From: an uncultured Lactobacillus sp.
GTDB taxonomy: Bacteria; Bacillota; Bacilli; Lactobacillales; Lactobacillaceae
Length of the DNA stretch: 62,132 nt
NCBI RefSeq assembly: GCF_945290125.1
Contig: NZ_CALYQV010000004.1
Coordinates: 1-62,132, forward strand
Direction: 5' to 3'
In this document: positions 47,018-54,839 of the stretch, in pieces
Numbering within the stretch: position 1 is the stretch's first letter
Layout of the letters: the number at the start of each line of letters is the position of its first letter
Notes under the pieces: model-generated
Told to the model about the DNA's origin: nothing
Seen by the model: the letters and a program-made list of their open reading frames with translations, nothing else
The model's database searches: none
Position numbers and translations under genes: made by a program

Positions 47018-47578
47018 TTACATTGAACCTTCAAAAACATCCCATGAACTGTGGAAATAATCCCAGCCAGAATAGATAGTAAAAATCAGTGCAATATAAA
47101 GTAAGATGGTGCCTATATGATAAAAGTCACCAATTAACAAAAAGATAATTGAAAGCATTTGACATGTCGTTTTGATTTTACCAGGCATAGCAGCAGCCAT
47201 AACTTGCCCTTTATTCTCAGCCAAAATCAAACGCAATCCAGTTACAGCCAATTCACGACAAACAATTATTGCTACAACCCATGCTGGAGCAAGTTTTAAA
47301 GAAATTAACATTATAAATGCAGTCATAGTAAGCATTTTGTCAGCCAAAGGGTCCGCAAACTTTCCAAAATTTGTAACCAAGTTGCGTGATCTGGCAATAT
47401 GACCATCAAACCAATCAGTTGCAGAAGCAACTGCAAATACAATCGCAGCTATTACCAATCTCCAATAAACAGTAGTACCAGCAACTTTAAAATTGGCATC
47501 ACCACCAAAAATGACAATTAGCATGAAAACCGGAATCAATAATATTCTAAAAACCGTTAACTTATTAGGCAAATTCAT
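47018..47578 (-). CDS. pgsA: CDP-diacylglycerol-glycerol-3-phosphate 3-phosphatidyltransferase
   Basis: 186 aa membrane enzyme making phosphatidylglycerol phosphate, the precursor of the main membrane lipid. The CDP-alcohol phosphotransferase motif D-G-x2-A-R-x8-G-x3-D-x3-D is seen as DWFDGHIARSRNLVTNFGKF (start) to DPLADK. The start ATG 47578 lies 11 nt after GGAGG; a TTG at 47596 is part of that site. It follows rodZ. Confidence 0.94.
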   Translation of the reverse strand: MNLPNKLTVFRILLIPVFMLIVIFGGDANFKVAGTTVYWRLVIAAIVFAVASATDWFDGHIARSRNLVTNFGKFADPLADKMLTMTAFIMLISLKLAPAWVVAIIVCRELAVTGLRLILAENKGQVMAAAMPGKIKTTCQMLSIIFLLIGDFYHIGTILLYIALIFTIYSGWDYFHSSWDVFEGSM

Positions 47579-47605
47579 TCTTAACTTTTCCTCCAAAAAT
47601 AGTTA

Positions 47606-48724
47606 CTATTTTTTATCATCATTTCCACTAGAGGAATTACCTCCAGAATGGCCAGAATCATTACTATGCTCAGTGCTATTTGATTGATTGTTATCATGAT
47701 TCGATTGACCATTATTCTGGGAACTTTGTTTATTTTGAGTATTTTGTTGACCATTATTTGTATTCGAACTTGCACCATTATTACCATTAGAATTATTAGT
47801 TTGGCTGTGCTCTTGATTTTGCTGGTTCGAATTACTATGTCCTGAATTATTATTCGTAGTTCCGGAATTATTTTGACTTTGATGTTGTTGGTTGCTTTGA
47901 CTATTTTGATTATTTCGATGTTTGCCAATATAAAAGGTTAAAGAAAGACTCGAATTTTGAGCTGTATATGGTACTTTTCTGCCGCCAATTGTAACTGATG
48001 TTCCCAGAGCGTTGCTAAATGTAACGACAACAGATTGAGCTGTTTCTGGAATTCTTAAAGTGTGTTTTTGACCAGCTGTTAAAGTCTGACCACTTTGGTT
48101 TACGCCATTCATTGCAATAGAAACTGTAGTTGCTTGATCACCAGCTCTAACAACTAAATTGCGATTATTTTTAAGGCCGGTAATCTGAAACTGATTCGCA
48201 GCCAGTTCCTTAATTTTAACGCTCTTCTTTTTAATTTTCTTAACTTTGCGGTGTCGTTTACCACTATCCGAAGAAACAGAAACATCGTTAGCTTCATTGT
48301 TATTTTCATTGCGACTAGAAGAAAAATGAGCAAACACAACGTAGCATACCAAAAGCACTACAACTATCCCCAAACCGACAATGATTCGTGGAAGGTAATC
48401 CTGCCAAATCTTTTTCTTATTACTGGTGGTCTTGCGTACTTCCTCACTTTTATTGTCAATCGAATCTTCGACAAATTCTTCGGGTTCAGCTTTAGGTATG
48501 TCTTCGTGGTATTCACTTAGCAGCTTTTTACCATCTAAACCAACTATCTGTGCATATTGTCTAATGAAGGCTCTGACGTAAAAATCACCAGGAAGTTTAT
48601 CAAAATCATTTTGCTCGATTGCAGTCAGATATCTACCTTGAATTTTGGTTGTTTTTTCAATGTCTTCAATTGAAAGTCCTTTAGCCTCTCTGGCACTGCG
48701 TAATTTGTCTCCGATATCTGCCAT
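47606..48724 (-). CDS. rodZ: RodZ-like HTH membrane protein
   Basis: 372 aa. N-terminal helix-turn-helix (about 5-70, REAKGLSIEDIEKTTKI), an acidic linker, one transmembrane helix (about 111-132), then an extracytoplasmic beta domain (about 165-270, DUF4115 type) and a tail of about 100 residues made almost only of Asn, Gln, Ser, Gly, His and Thr. RodZ links cytoskeletal MreB to the wall elongation machinery. The placement before pgsA is conserved. The long Asn/Gln-rich tail is unusual. Confidence 0.9.
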   Translation of the reverse strand: MADIGDKLRSAREAKGLSIEDIEKTTKIQGRYLTAIEQNDFDKLPGDFYVRAFIRQYAQIVGLDGKKLLSEYHEDIPKAEPEEFVEDSIDNKSEEVRKTTSNKKKIWQDYLPRIIVGLGIVVVLLVCYVVFAHFSSSRNENNNEANDVSVSSDSGKRHRKVKKIKKKSVKIKELAANQFQITGLKNNRNLVVRAGDQATTVSIAMNGVNQSGQTLTAGQKHTLRIPETAQSVVVTFSNALGTSVTIGGRKVPYTAQNSSLSLTFYIGKHRNNQNSQSNQQHQSQNNSGTTNNNSGHSNSNQQNQEHSQTNNSNGNNGASSNTNNGQQNTQNKQSSQNNGQSNHDNNQSNSTEHSNDSGHSGGNSSSGNDDKK

Positions 48725-48789
48725 AGTTACCTCTTCAAATTCTAAATTTACTCTTTGAGTATAACATATACTACATATAATTATTACAT

Positions 48790-49518
48790 TTAAATAAGCC
48801 AGCCGCCACTAACATAAATAGTCTGACCAGTTAGATACCCTGACTGAACGTCAAGTAAAGTTTTAACCCAATAAGAAATGTCCTTACCTTCTGCTAAACG
48901 ACCAACAGGTATTTCACCCTTAACTTCTTCCATCGTTTCAGGGCCAAGCACAGCATTCATTGCAGTATTAACAGCACCTGGTGCAACAACATTAACCGTC
49001 AGGTTAGCTGAAGCAACTTCGCGGGCATAAGCTTGAGCAAACCCTTCAAGACCCGATTTGGAAGAACTGTATGCCGCTTCCATGGCACTACCTGCCCCAC
49101 CGTAAACTGATCCTAAATAAACAATACGACTATAATCATTTTTTATCAAATGAGGTTCGAATAGTCCTGTCAATTTAATTGGGGTAATCAAGTTTATGCG
49201 CATAATATCATCAATTTTGGCTGTATCTTGACTACTAACAAAATTATAATCGGTAATTCCCTGGGCAAATACTATAGCGTTAACTGGTAATAAATTATTA
49301 ACAAATTCTTTTAAATCATTATTTTCAGCCAGAAAATCTAATTTGATGGGAATAAAATCCTGCTGAGGATATTTTTGACTCATCCCTTGAGCCAAAGAAT
49401 AAGCTTTTTGCCAATTTTGACTGCAATGAATGTAAAGAGACCAACCAGCATTAGCCAACTCAAGACAAATAGTCTGACCAATGCCACCTGTAGCACCAAA
49501 TACAAGAGCTCGCTGCAA
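48790..49518 (-). CDS. ymfI: SDR-family reductase, YmfI type
   Basis: 242 aa short-chain dehydrogenase. Cofactor motif FGATGGIGQ (about 8-16), catalytic Ser/Tyr/Lys as LGSVYGG (about 137) and YSSSKSG (about 150-156). Its position before rodZ-pgsA is that of B. subtilis YmfI, which reduces the 5-aminopentanone group on translation factor EF-P; FabG-like 3-oxoacyl reductase is the alternative by sequence. TTG start 49518 with AAAGGA 9 nt upstream. Confidence 0.8.
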   Translation of the reverse strand: MQRALVFGATGGIGQTICLELANAGWSLYIHCSQNWQKAYSLAQGMSQKYPQQDFIPIKLDFLAENNDLKEFVNNLLPVNAIVFAQGITDYNFVSSQDTAKIDDIMRINLITPIKLTGLFEPHLIKNDYSRIVYLGSVYGGAGSAMEAAYSSSKSGLEGFAQAYAREVASANLTVNVVAPGAVNTAMNAVLGPETMEEVKGEIPVGRLAEGKDISYWVKTLLDVQSGYLTGQTIYVSGGWLI

Positions 49519-49570
49519 TTAAAACATTCCTTTTATTGTATTTTTACTTTTAATATTGAAAATGATCTTA

Positions 49571-49607
49571 ATAACTGAATTAATCTTCTCGAGAATAACT
49601 CAGTTAT
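49571..49607. repeat. nested inverted repeat between ftsK and ymfI
   Basis: Outer arms ATAACTGA (49571-49578) and TCAGTTAT (49600-49607) enclose TCTCGAGA (49587-49594). It could form a hairpin or be a binding site near ymfI; no T run follows. Confidence 0.4.
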
Positions 49608-49689
49608 GCATTCACATTCAATTTTATTTTACCATTATTTTTTCACAAATTTGAACTAATAAAACGACATGATAAACTTTCTTAAAAAA

Positions 49690-52140
49690 TTAGCTCTGAT
49701 CTTCCTCTTTTTTAGGCGGTAATAAAACTTGGCGAGGCTTTGAACCTTCAGATGGGCCAACAATACCTTTTTCTTCCATTTCATCAACTATCCTAGCGGC
49801 ACGATTATAGCCAATACGAAATCTTCTTTGCAAGAGTGACACACTGGCCGTTTGTTGTTGCCTTACTAAGTCCACTGCTTGATCATAGAATTCGTCTTTT
49901 GGCTCATCATCTTTATTTTCAGAATTTTCTTGGCCTTTTTGTGGAATCATACCTTTATCATATTCGGGTTTCTGCTGTTTCTTTACCCATGAGATAATAT
50001 TTTCAACCTCATGTGAAGAAACATAGGCTCCCTGAATACGTTCAGGCTTTGAAGCACCAACTGGCATATATAGCATATCACCGCGACCGAGTAATTTTTC
50101 GGCCCCAGTCTGATCTAAAATAGTCCGTGAATCAATGCCACTCGAAACAGCAAAAGAAATCCGTGAAGGAACATTTGCTTTAATTAAACCGGTAATGACA
50201 TCAACACTCGGTCTTTGTGTGGCCAAAATCATGTGAATACCAGCCGCTCGCGCCATCTGGCCTAAACGGACAATTGCTCCTTCAACGTCACGTCCGCCAA
50301 CCATCATTAGATCACTAAGTTCATCAACTACTACTAAGATATATGGTAATGGCTTCATTGCCGGTTTTGATTTATCTTGATTATTCAGGCGCACCTTTTC
50401 GTTAAATTCACTCATGTTACGAGCTCCACTTGCAGCAAACAACTTATAGCGGCGTTCCATTTCTTTAACAGCTTTACTCAAAGCATTTGCAGCCAATTTT
50501 GCATCAGTAACTACCGGTATCAACAAATGAGGTACTCCATTATAAACAGAAAGCTCCACCATCTTTGGGTCTATCAAGATTAACTTTAACTGATCCGGCA
50601 ATGCTTTCATTAAAATACTGGTTAAAATCGTATTAATGGCTACAGATTTACCAGAACCGGTTGATCCAGCAATCAAAAGATGAGGCATTTTAGTCAAATT
50701 AGCCGAAATAGTTTGTCCACTGACATCCTTACCCAAAGGAACCTGCATAGGATCCTTTTTGGCCCTGGTATCCTGATTTTGCATTACATCTTTAAAAGCA
50801 ACAATTGAGGTGTTTTTGTTAGGTACTTCTATTCCAATATATGGTTTACCAGGTATTGGTGCTTCTATTCTAATATCCTTTGCAGCCAACGCAAGAGCTA
50901 AATCGTCAGCGAGATTAACAATACGACTGACTTTGACACCAACAGCCGGTTGAACCTCATAGCGCGTAATAGTTGGACCCAATATTGCCTTTTTAATAAT
51001 AACGTTAACGCCAAAACTCTTGAAGGTAGATTGTAAAGTCTGAGTATTTTTGCGAATGAGAGCTTTATCAGTACTTTGGTCAATATTTTTTATATTATCA
51101 AGTAATGTTAACGGCGGTTTTTGGTAATCCGGACTAACTTTTTGATCTTGTTTTAAATCACCGTGGTCTATTGCTCCTAATTCTTCCTTAATCTTTTTAT
51201 CTTCTTCAACAAAAGAATGTGATTTAGGTAATGATGAAACAGAAGAATTACTTTGCTGTGCCTTGTCGCTATTATTTTGACTCGCAACTTGAATTTGCGG
51301 CTCAACAGGAGCGTGTTCCGGAATATCACCATATTCTGATTTTTCAGATGGAAAATTAGTTACTTCGTTTTGATCGATGTTACTTTCAGAAGAGTTATCA
51401 TCCACAGTAAAATCATCCACGTCCGGAAAAACTGGAGCTTTTGTACCCACTGAATTGTGATCTTCCTGGTCACGCAACTCGTTTTTTTTCTGCTCACGTT
51501 TCTCTTTGAAAGAGCCATATTTATCTTTTATTTTGCTACCAGCTGCTTTGTTTTTATTAATAAAAAGCTGACTAACAGACTGAAATTTTTTGATAATTGT
51601 TGAAAATTTAACATCAAAAAACATCAAAATACCACTCGGTATCAATAAAATTGCAATTATACGCAGTCCTATATGACCAAGTAAGGGATAAAAAATCTGA
51701 TAACATAAGGCGCCTATGACTCCACCACCGATATTTTTAGTAACAGCCATGCGACCGAACTCAGCTGAAATTTCATGCCAAAAGACATTCATAAACGCAT
51801 TATTAACGAATTCACGTTCAAAATAAATACTGCTTTGAATTAATAAAATTCCTAAAATAGCAAAAAATAGTCCACAACTGCGTTTGAAGTTAAAGTGCAT
51901 CGGCTTATTATAAATCAACATAACCAAGCCGAAAACAATGCAAATACCAGCTGCAAGCAAATAGGAATCTCCAAAGACCAAGCGAAAAGCATTTGCTACT
52001 TGTTTACCCAAGATCCCAAATTTGGCAAATGCTAAAGCAGAGATAACAATTTGTAAAAGTCCGACAATTGCCCATTTAATTCCAGTACTGTGATTTTTCT
52101 TTCGAGCCTTTGTGGTTTTTCTCCTTTTCTTTTTTGGCAT
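49690..52140 (-). CDS. ftsK: DNA translocase FtsK/SpoIIIE
   Basis: 816 aa. About four to five N-terminal membrane helices (about 22-175), an acidic, low-complexity linker (about 200-330), the FtsK alpha/beta motor (about 340-720; Walker A GSTGSGKS near 475, Walker B LVVVDELSDLMM), and the C-terminal winged-helix gamma domain (about 745-810, SVSLLQRRFRIGYNRAARI) that reads DNA polarity sequences. It clears chromosome ends from the division septum. In relatives as I recall, M16-type peptidase genes ymfF/ymfH lie between ftsK and ymfI; none is here. Confidence 0.96.
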   Translation of the reverse strand: MPKKKRRKTTKARKKNHSTGIKWAIVGLLQIVISALAFAKFGILGKQVANAFRLVFGDSYLLAAGICIVFGLVMLIYNKPMHFNFKRSCGLFFAILGILLIQSSIYFEREFVNNAFMNVFWHEISAEFGRMAVTKNIGGGVIGALCYQIFYPLLGHIGLRIIAILLIPSGILMFFDVKFSTIIKKFQSVSQLFINKNKAAGSKIKDKYGSFKEKREQKKNELRDQEDHNSVGTKAPVFPDVDDFTVDDNSSESNIDQNEVTNFPSEKSEYGDIPEHAPVEPQIQVASQNNSDKAQQSNSSVSSLPKSHSFVEEDKKIKEELGAIDHGDLKQDQKVSPDYQKPPLTLLDNIKNIDQSTDKALIRKNTQTLQSTFKSFGVNVIIKKAILGPTITRYEVQPAVGVKVSRIVNLADDLALALAAKDIRIEAPIPGKPYIGIEVPNKNTSIVAFKDVMQNQDTRAKKDPMQVPLGKDVSGQTISANLTKMPHLLIAGSTGSGKSVAINTILTSILMKALPDQLKLILIDPKMVELSVYNGVPHLLIPVVTDAKLAANALSKAVKEMERRYKLFAASGARNMSEFNEKVRLNNQDKSKPAMKPLPYILVVVDELSDLMMVGGRDVEGAIVRLGQMARAAGIHMILATQRPSVDVITGLIKANVPSRISFAVSSGIDSRTILDQTGAEKLLGRGDMLYMPVGASKPERIQGAYVSSHEVENIISWVKKQQKPEYDKGMIPQKGQENSENKDDEPKDEFYDQAVDLVRQQQTASVSLLQRRFRIGYNRAARIVDEMEEKGIVGPSEGSKPRQVLLPPKKEEDQS

Positions 52141-52159
52141 GATATTACCTAATCAATAG

Positions 52160-52552
52160 CTAAAAATTAGCTTGGAAGTTCAAGTTGACTGGTTTATCCA
52201 ACGTAATTTGAGTAACTTGATAAGTTAACGTTTCAATATACTCAACTAAAGGTCTACTAAGCAATTTGTAATCACTCTTACTAAGATCACTACCATCACC
52301 AAAGTAATTTTTGATTTGAACAATTTGGCTGATCATCCCGCTTACTGAGAATTCCCCTGGAGCAGGTGCCACGTCAAAAATGATGGTAATGTCAAAATAA
52401 TTACCATCTACTCCTGCATCTGTTGAGCCATCATCATTTTGTTTTTCAACTTTTTTAAGGCCAAAATTAACTTGATCTTTAGTTTCAGGTTCTTCATTAA
52501 TATCGTAGTGAAAATTTTTTACTAACACTGGTGTTTCTTTTTCAAAGTCCAT
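52160..52552 (-). CDS. DUF1149-family protein
   Basis: 130 aa, cytoplasmic, no membrane segment. The sequence (MDFEKETPVLVKNFHYDI, YFDITIIFDVAPAPGEF) is that of the DUF1149 family of lactobacilli and streptococci, which is thought to share the SecB-like fold. Function unknown. ATG 52552 is placed 2 nt after the trmL stop with GGAGGA 7 nt upstream. Confidence 0.8.
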   Translation of the reverse strand: MDFEKETPVLVKNFHYDINEEPETKDQVNFGLKKVEKQNDDGSTDAGVDGNYFDITIIFDVAPAPGEFSVSGMISQIVQIKNYFGDGSDLSKSDYKLLSRPLVEYIETLTYQVTQITLDKPVNLNFQANF

Positions 52553-52553
52553 T

Positions 52554-53111
52554 TTAATTTCCTCCCAAATTTCTTTCATAGCGCTCAGGACGATTGTAGT
52601 TATCTTTTAACTTGTCATTTTCATAATGATGAGAAGTTTCCAGTTTAGGAAAACCTTGTTGACGTAATGCTTCAAGCAAAACTATTGCCACTGAATTAGC
52701 TAAATTGTAACAACGAATATTATTTGACATAGGTATGCGCAAATTACGTTCGTAATATTCTCGCATAAAAGTTTCAGGTAAGCCAGTAGTTTCCTTACCA
52801 AATATGAAGTAGTAATTTTTGGAAGAATCCGTGTAATCTACTTCAGCATAATTTTCAGAAGAAAATTTAGAAATAAGATAAAGCTCATCCTGTGGTCCTA
52901 ACTGCTTCAAAAAGGCATTAAGATCATCATGAAGTCGCACATCAACTTTATCCCAATAATCAAGCCCGGCTCGTTTCATTTTTTTATTATCAATTTGAAA
53001 TCCTAAGGGCTCAATTAAGTCAAGAACTGTATTAGTACCAGCACATGTCCGAGCAATATTACCCGTGTTTGCCGGCATTAATGGTTCATATAACACTACA
53101 TGATTTGTCAA
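52554..53111 (-). CDS. trmL: tRNA (cytidine(34)-2'-O)-methyltransferase
   Basis: 185 aa SPOUT methyltransferase that 2'-O-methylates the wobble base of certain leucine tRNAs. The trefoil knot motifs are PANTGNIARTC (about 13-23), FGKETTGLP (about 105-113) and IRCYNLANSVAIVLLEAL (about 133-150). TTG start 53111 with AAGGAG 7 nt upstream. Coupled to the DUF1149 gene. Confidence 0.93.
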   Translation of the reverse strand: MTNHVVLYEPLMPANTGNIARTCAGTNTVLDLIEPLGFQIDNKKMKRAGLDYWDKVDVRLHDDLNAFLKQLGPQDELYLISKFSSENYAEVDYTDSSKNYYFIFGKETTGLPETFMREYYERNLRIPMSNNIRCYNLANSVAIVLLEALRQQGFPKLETSHHYENDKLKDNYNRPERYERNLGGN

Positions 53112-53153
53112 TCTTTTTTCTCCTTCAACATAAAACTTCTGAACAAACTAACC

Positions 53154-54365
53154 TTATTCCTTATTTTTTAAATCAGCTTTTTCTACATCTTGCGCAGCAA
53201 TTTGAGTAGTTTCTTCGTCCTCATCTTCTCTAAAAACTTGAGAAACATTACGATAATAATTATAAACACGTAAAATGATGATTTTTAAGATTGCATAGAT
53301 AGGAATACCAAAAATGACACCCCAAAGTCCCCAAACAGCACTAGAACCAATTAACAATAAAATTGTAGTTACCGGATGCATTTCCATCTTATTACCCATT
53401 ACGAGGGGACTGATAATTCTTGATTCAATTGTCTGTTCAATTGCAAAAACAATCAAAACTTTAATGACCATGGGAACTGAAAGCATGATCGCAATTACAA
53501 TTGCAGGGATAAAGGAAATAAATGTACCAAAATATGGGATCAGGTTAAGTAAACCACTTAAAACAGCAAGTGCAATGCCATATGGCAAGCCTACTATACT
53601 ATAGCCAATGGCAAACATAATTCCTACCCAAAAGGCAACTGTGATCTGTCCCCTGATATACGAAGCTAAAGCGGTGTTAATATCATAGAGCAGTTCACCA
53701 AAACTTTTTTGCCAGCGCTTAGGTGCAAATTGGGTTAGATAGGGCCGCAAATTATGGGCATCTTTTAACATAAAGAAGAGAATAAAAGGTGCTGTAAGTA
53801 AAGTCATAACAATTATAGTTACTACACTGATTGCTGAGGAAATATTGCTCAAAGCAGTGTTTATGGCTTCATGACCAGATTTGAAAAGCATATCCTGCGC
53901 GCGATTAATAGCATCATTAATATTGCCTTTTACACTATGAAACTGTGGTTTGCTCAGTGCCTCTTGTACAGCATTACTTGCATCCTTCCAAATATGCGGC
54001 CAATGTGCAATTAACGAATTAATTTGACTTTGAACAATTGGCAATAAAGTATTCACAATCCACACCAGCAAAATTGCCACAAGCAGAAATAGTCCCAAGA
54101 TCGTAACCAGTCTTGGCACTTTAAATTTCCGCTCCAAAATATCTACCAGCGGGTTCATGATGTAAAATTGAATCAAAGCAAGCATTAGTGGTGGCAAGAT
54201 TGCACTCACGAATACTTTAGCAGGGTTTAAGACAAATGAAATTTTGTTGAACAACCAGATTACAAGGAAGAACAACAAAATGTTTAGTAATGCAATACTA
54301 AACCGGTTATTTAAAAACCATTTTTGAAATATGGTTCTTTTTTTATGTTTTTTTTCAACTTCCAT
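53154..54365 (-). CDS. AI-2E-family membrane protein
   Basis: 403 aa with about eight transmembrane helices: a pair near 25-75, one near 84-112, a central hydrophilic part, then five more. The family's late Gly/Pro-rich motif is present (GLPYGIALAVLSGLLNLIPY, residues about 258-277). Members are exporters of various solutes (autoinducer-2 in E. coli TqsA, Na+/H+ exchange in others), so the substrate is open. Start taken at ATG 54365; TTG 54368 is adjacent. Confidence 0.85.
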   Translation of the reverse strand: MEVEKKHKKRTIFQKWFLNNRFSIALLNILLFFLVIWLFNKISFVLNPAKVFVSAILPPLMLALIQFYIMNPLVDILERKFKVPRLVTILGLFLLVAILLVWIVNTLLPIVQSQINSLIAHWPHIWKDASNAVQEALSKPQFHSVKGNINDAINRAQDMLFKSGHEAINTALSNISSAISVVTIIVMTLLTAPFILFFMLKDAHNLRPYLTQFAPKRWQKSFGELLYDINTALASYIRGQITVAFWVGIMFAIGYSIVGLPYGIALAVLSGLLNLIPYFGTFISFIPAIVIAIMLSVPMVIKVLIVFAIEQTIESRIISPLVMGNKMEMHPVTTILLLIGSSAVWGLWGVIFGIPIYAILKIIILRVYNYYRNVSQVFREDEDEETTQIAAQDVEKADLKNKE

Positions 54366-54378
54366 CAAATCATCCTAA

Positions 54379-54759
54379 TCAAATATGTTCGTAAATTATA
54401 TCATCGCCAACGTTAAATTCAGGCAAAGTTTGCTTGTCACCTAATGTAAGATACACAGCATTTGCCAAGGGATTTTTAGACTTTTTCTGATTAAAGAAAA
54501 GTGTGGCGTGTCCCAATGCCTTCATATCACTGACAACCATTGCGCCAACATAATCAGCTACATAAGTTTGACCATCAATTGTAATTGTGTCCCCTTTTTT
54601 CAAAATAAAACCAGTCAGTGGCGATTCAGGGTCAAATTTTTGAATAATTGAAACATCTACCAGTTCAGCTGTAACATTTTCACCAAATAAAATCACCATA
54701 TTGCTCTTAGGCTCTATAGCTTGTTTACCAATTTTTGTAATAGTTGCTGTCCACTTCAT
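54379..54759 (-). CDS. PTS glucitol/sorbitol-type EIIA, orphan
   Basis: 126 aa, cytoplasmic, whole length in the glucitol EIIA family (KWTATITKIGKQAIEP..., NMVILFGENVTAEL, VGAMVVSDMKALGHATLFF). The likely phospho-acceptor is the His in LGHATLFF (about residue 83). Usually it works with membrane EIIC/EIIB glucitol proteins, which are absent here. It is flanked by an AI-2E-family gene and a P-type ATPase, so it may serve a distant PTS or act as a regulator. Confidence 0.85.
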   Translation of the reverse strand: MKWTATITKIGKQAIEPKSNMVILFGENVTAELVDVSIIQKFDPESPLTGFILKKGDTITIDGQTYVADYVGAMVVSDMKALGHATLFFNQKKSKNPLANAVYLTLGDKQTLPEFNVGDDIIYEHI

Positions 54760-54795
54760 AATTTGTTCTCCTTAAGCTTTAATTTTAGCATAACA

Positions 54796-54826
54796 AAAAC
54801 CGCTTAACTAATATATAAGCGGTTTT
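54796..54826 (-). terminator. terminator of the P-type ATPase gene
   Basis: 11-bp perfect stem AAAACCGCTTA/TAAGCGGTTTT with a 9-nt loop; T-rich on the minus strand. Confidence 0.88.
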
Positions 54827-54839
54827 ATTTGTTAGTTCT

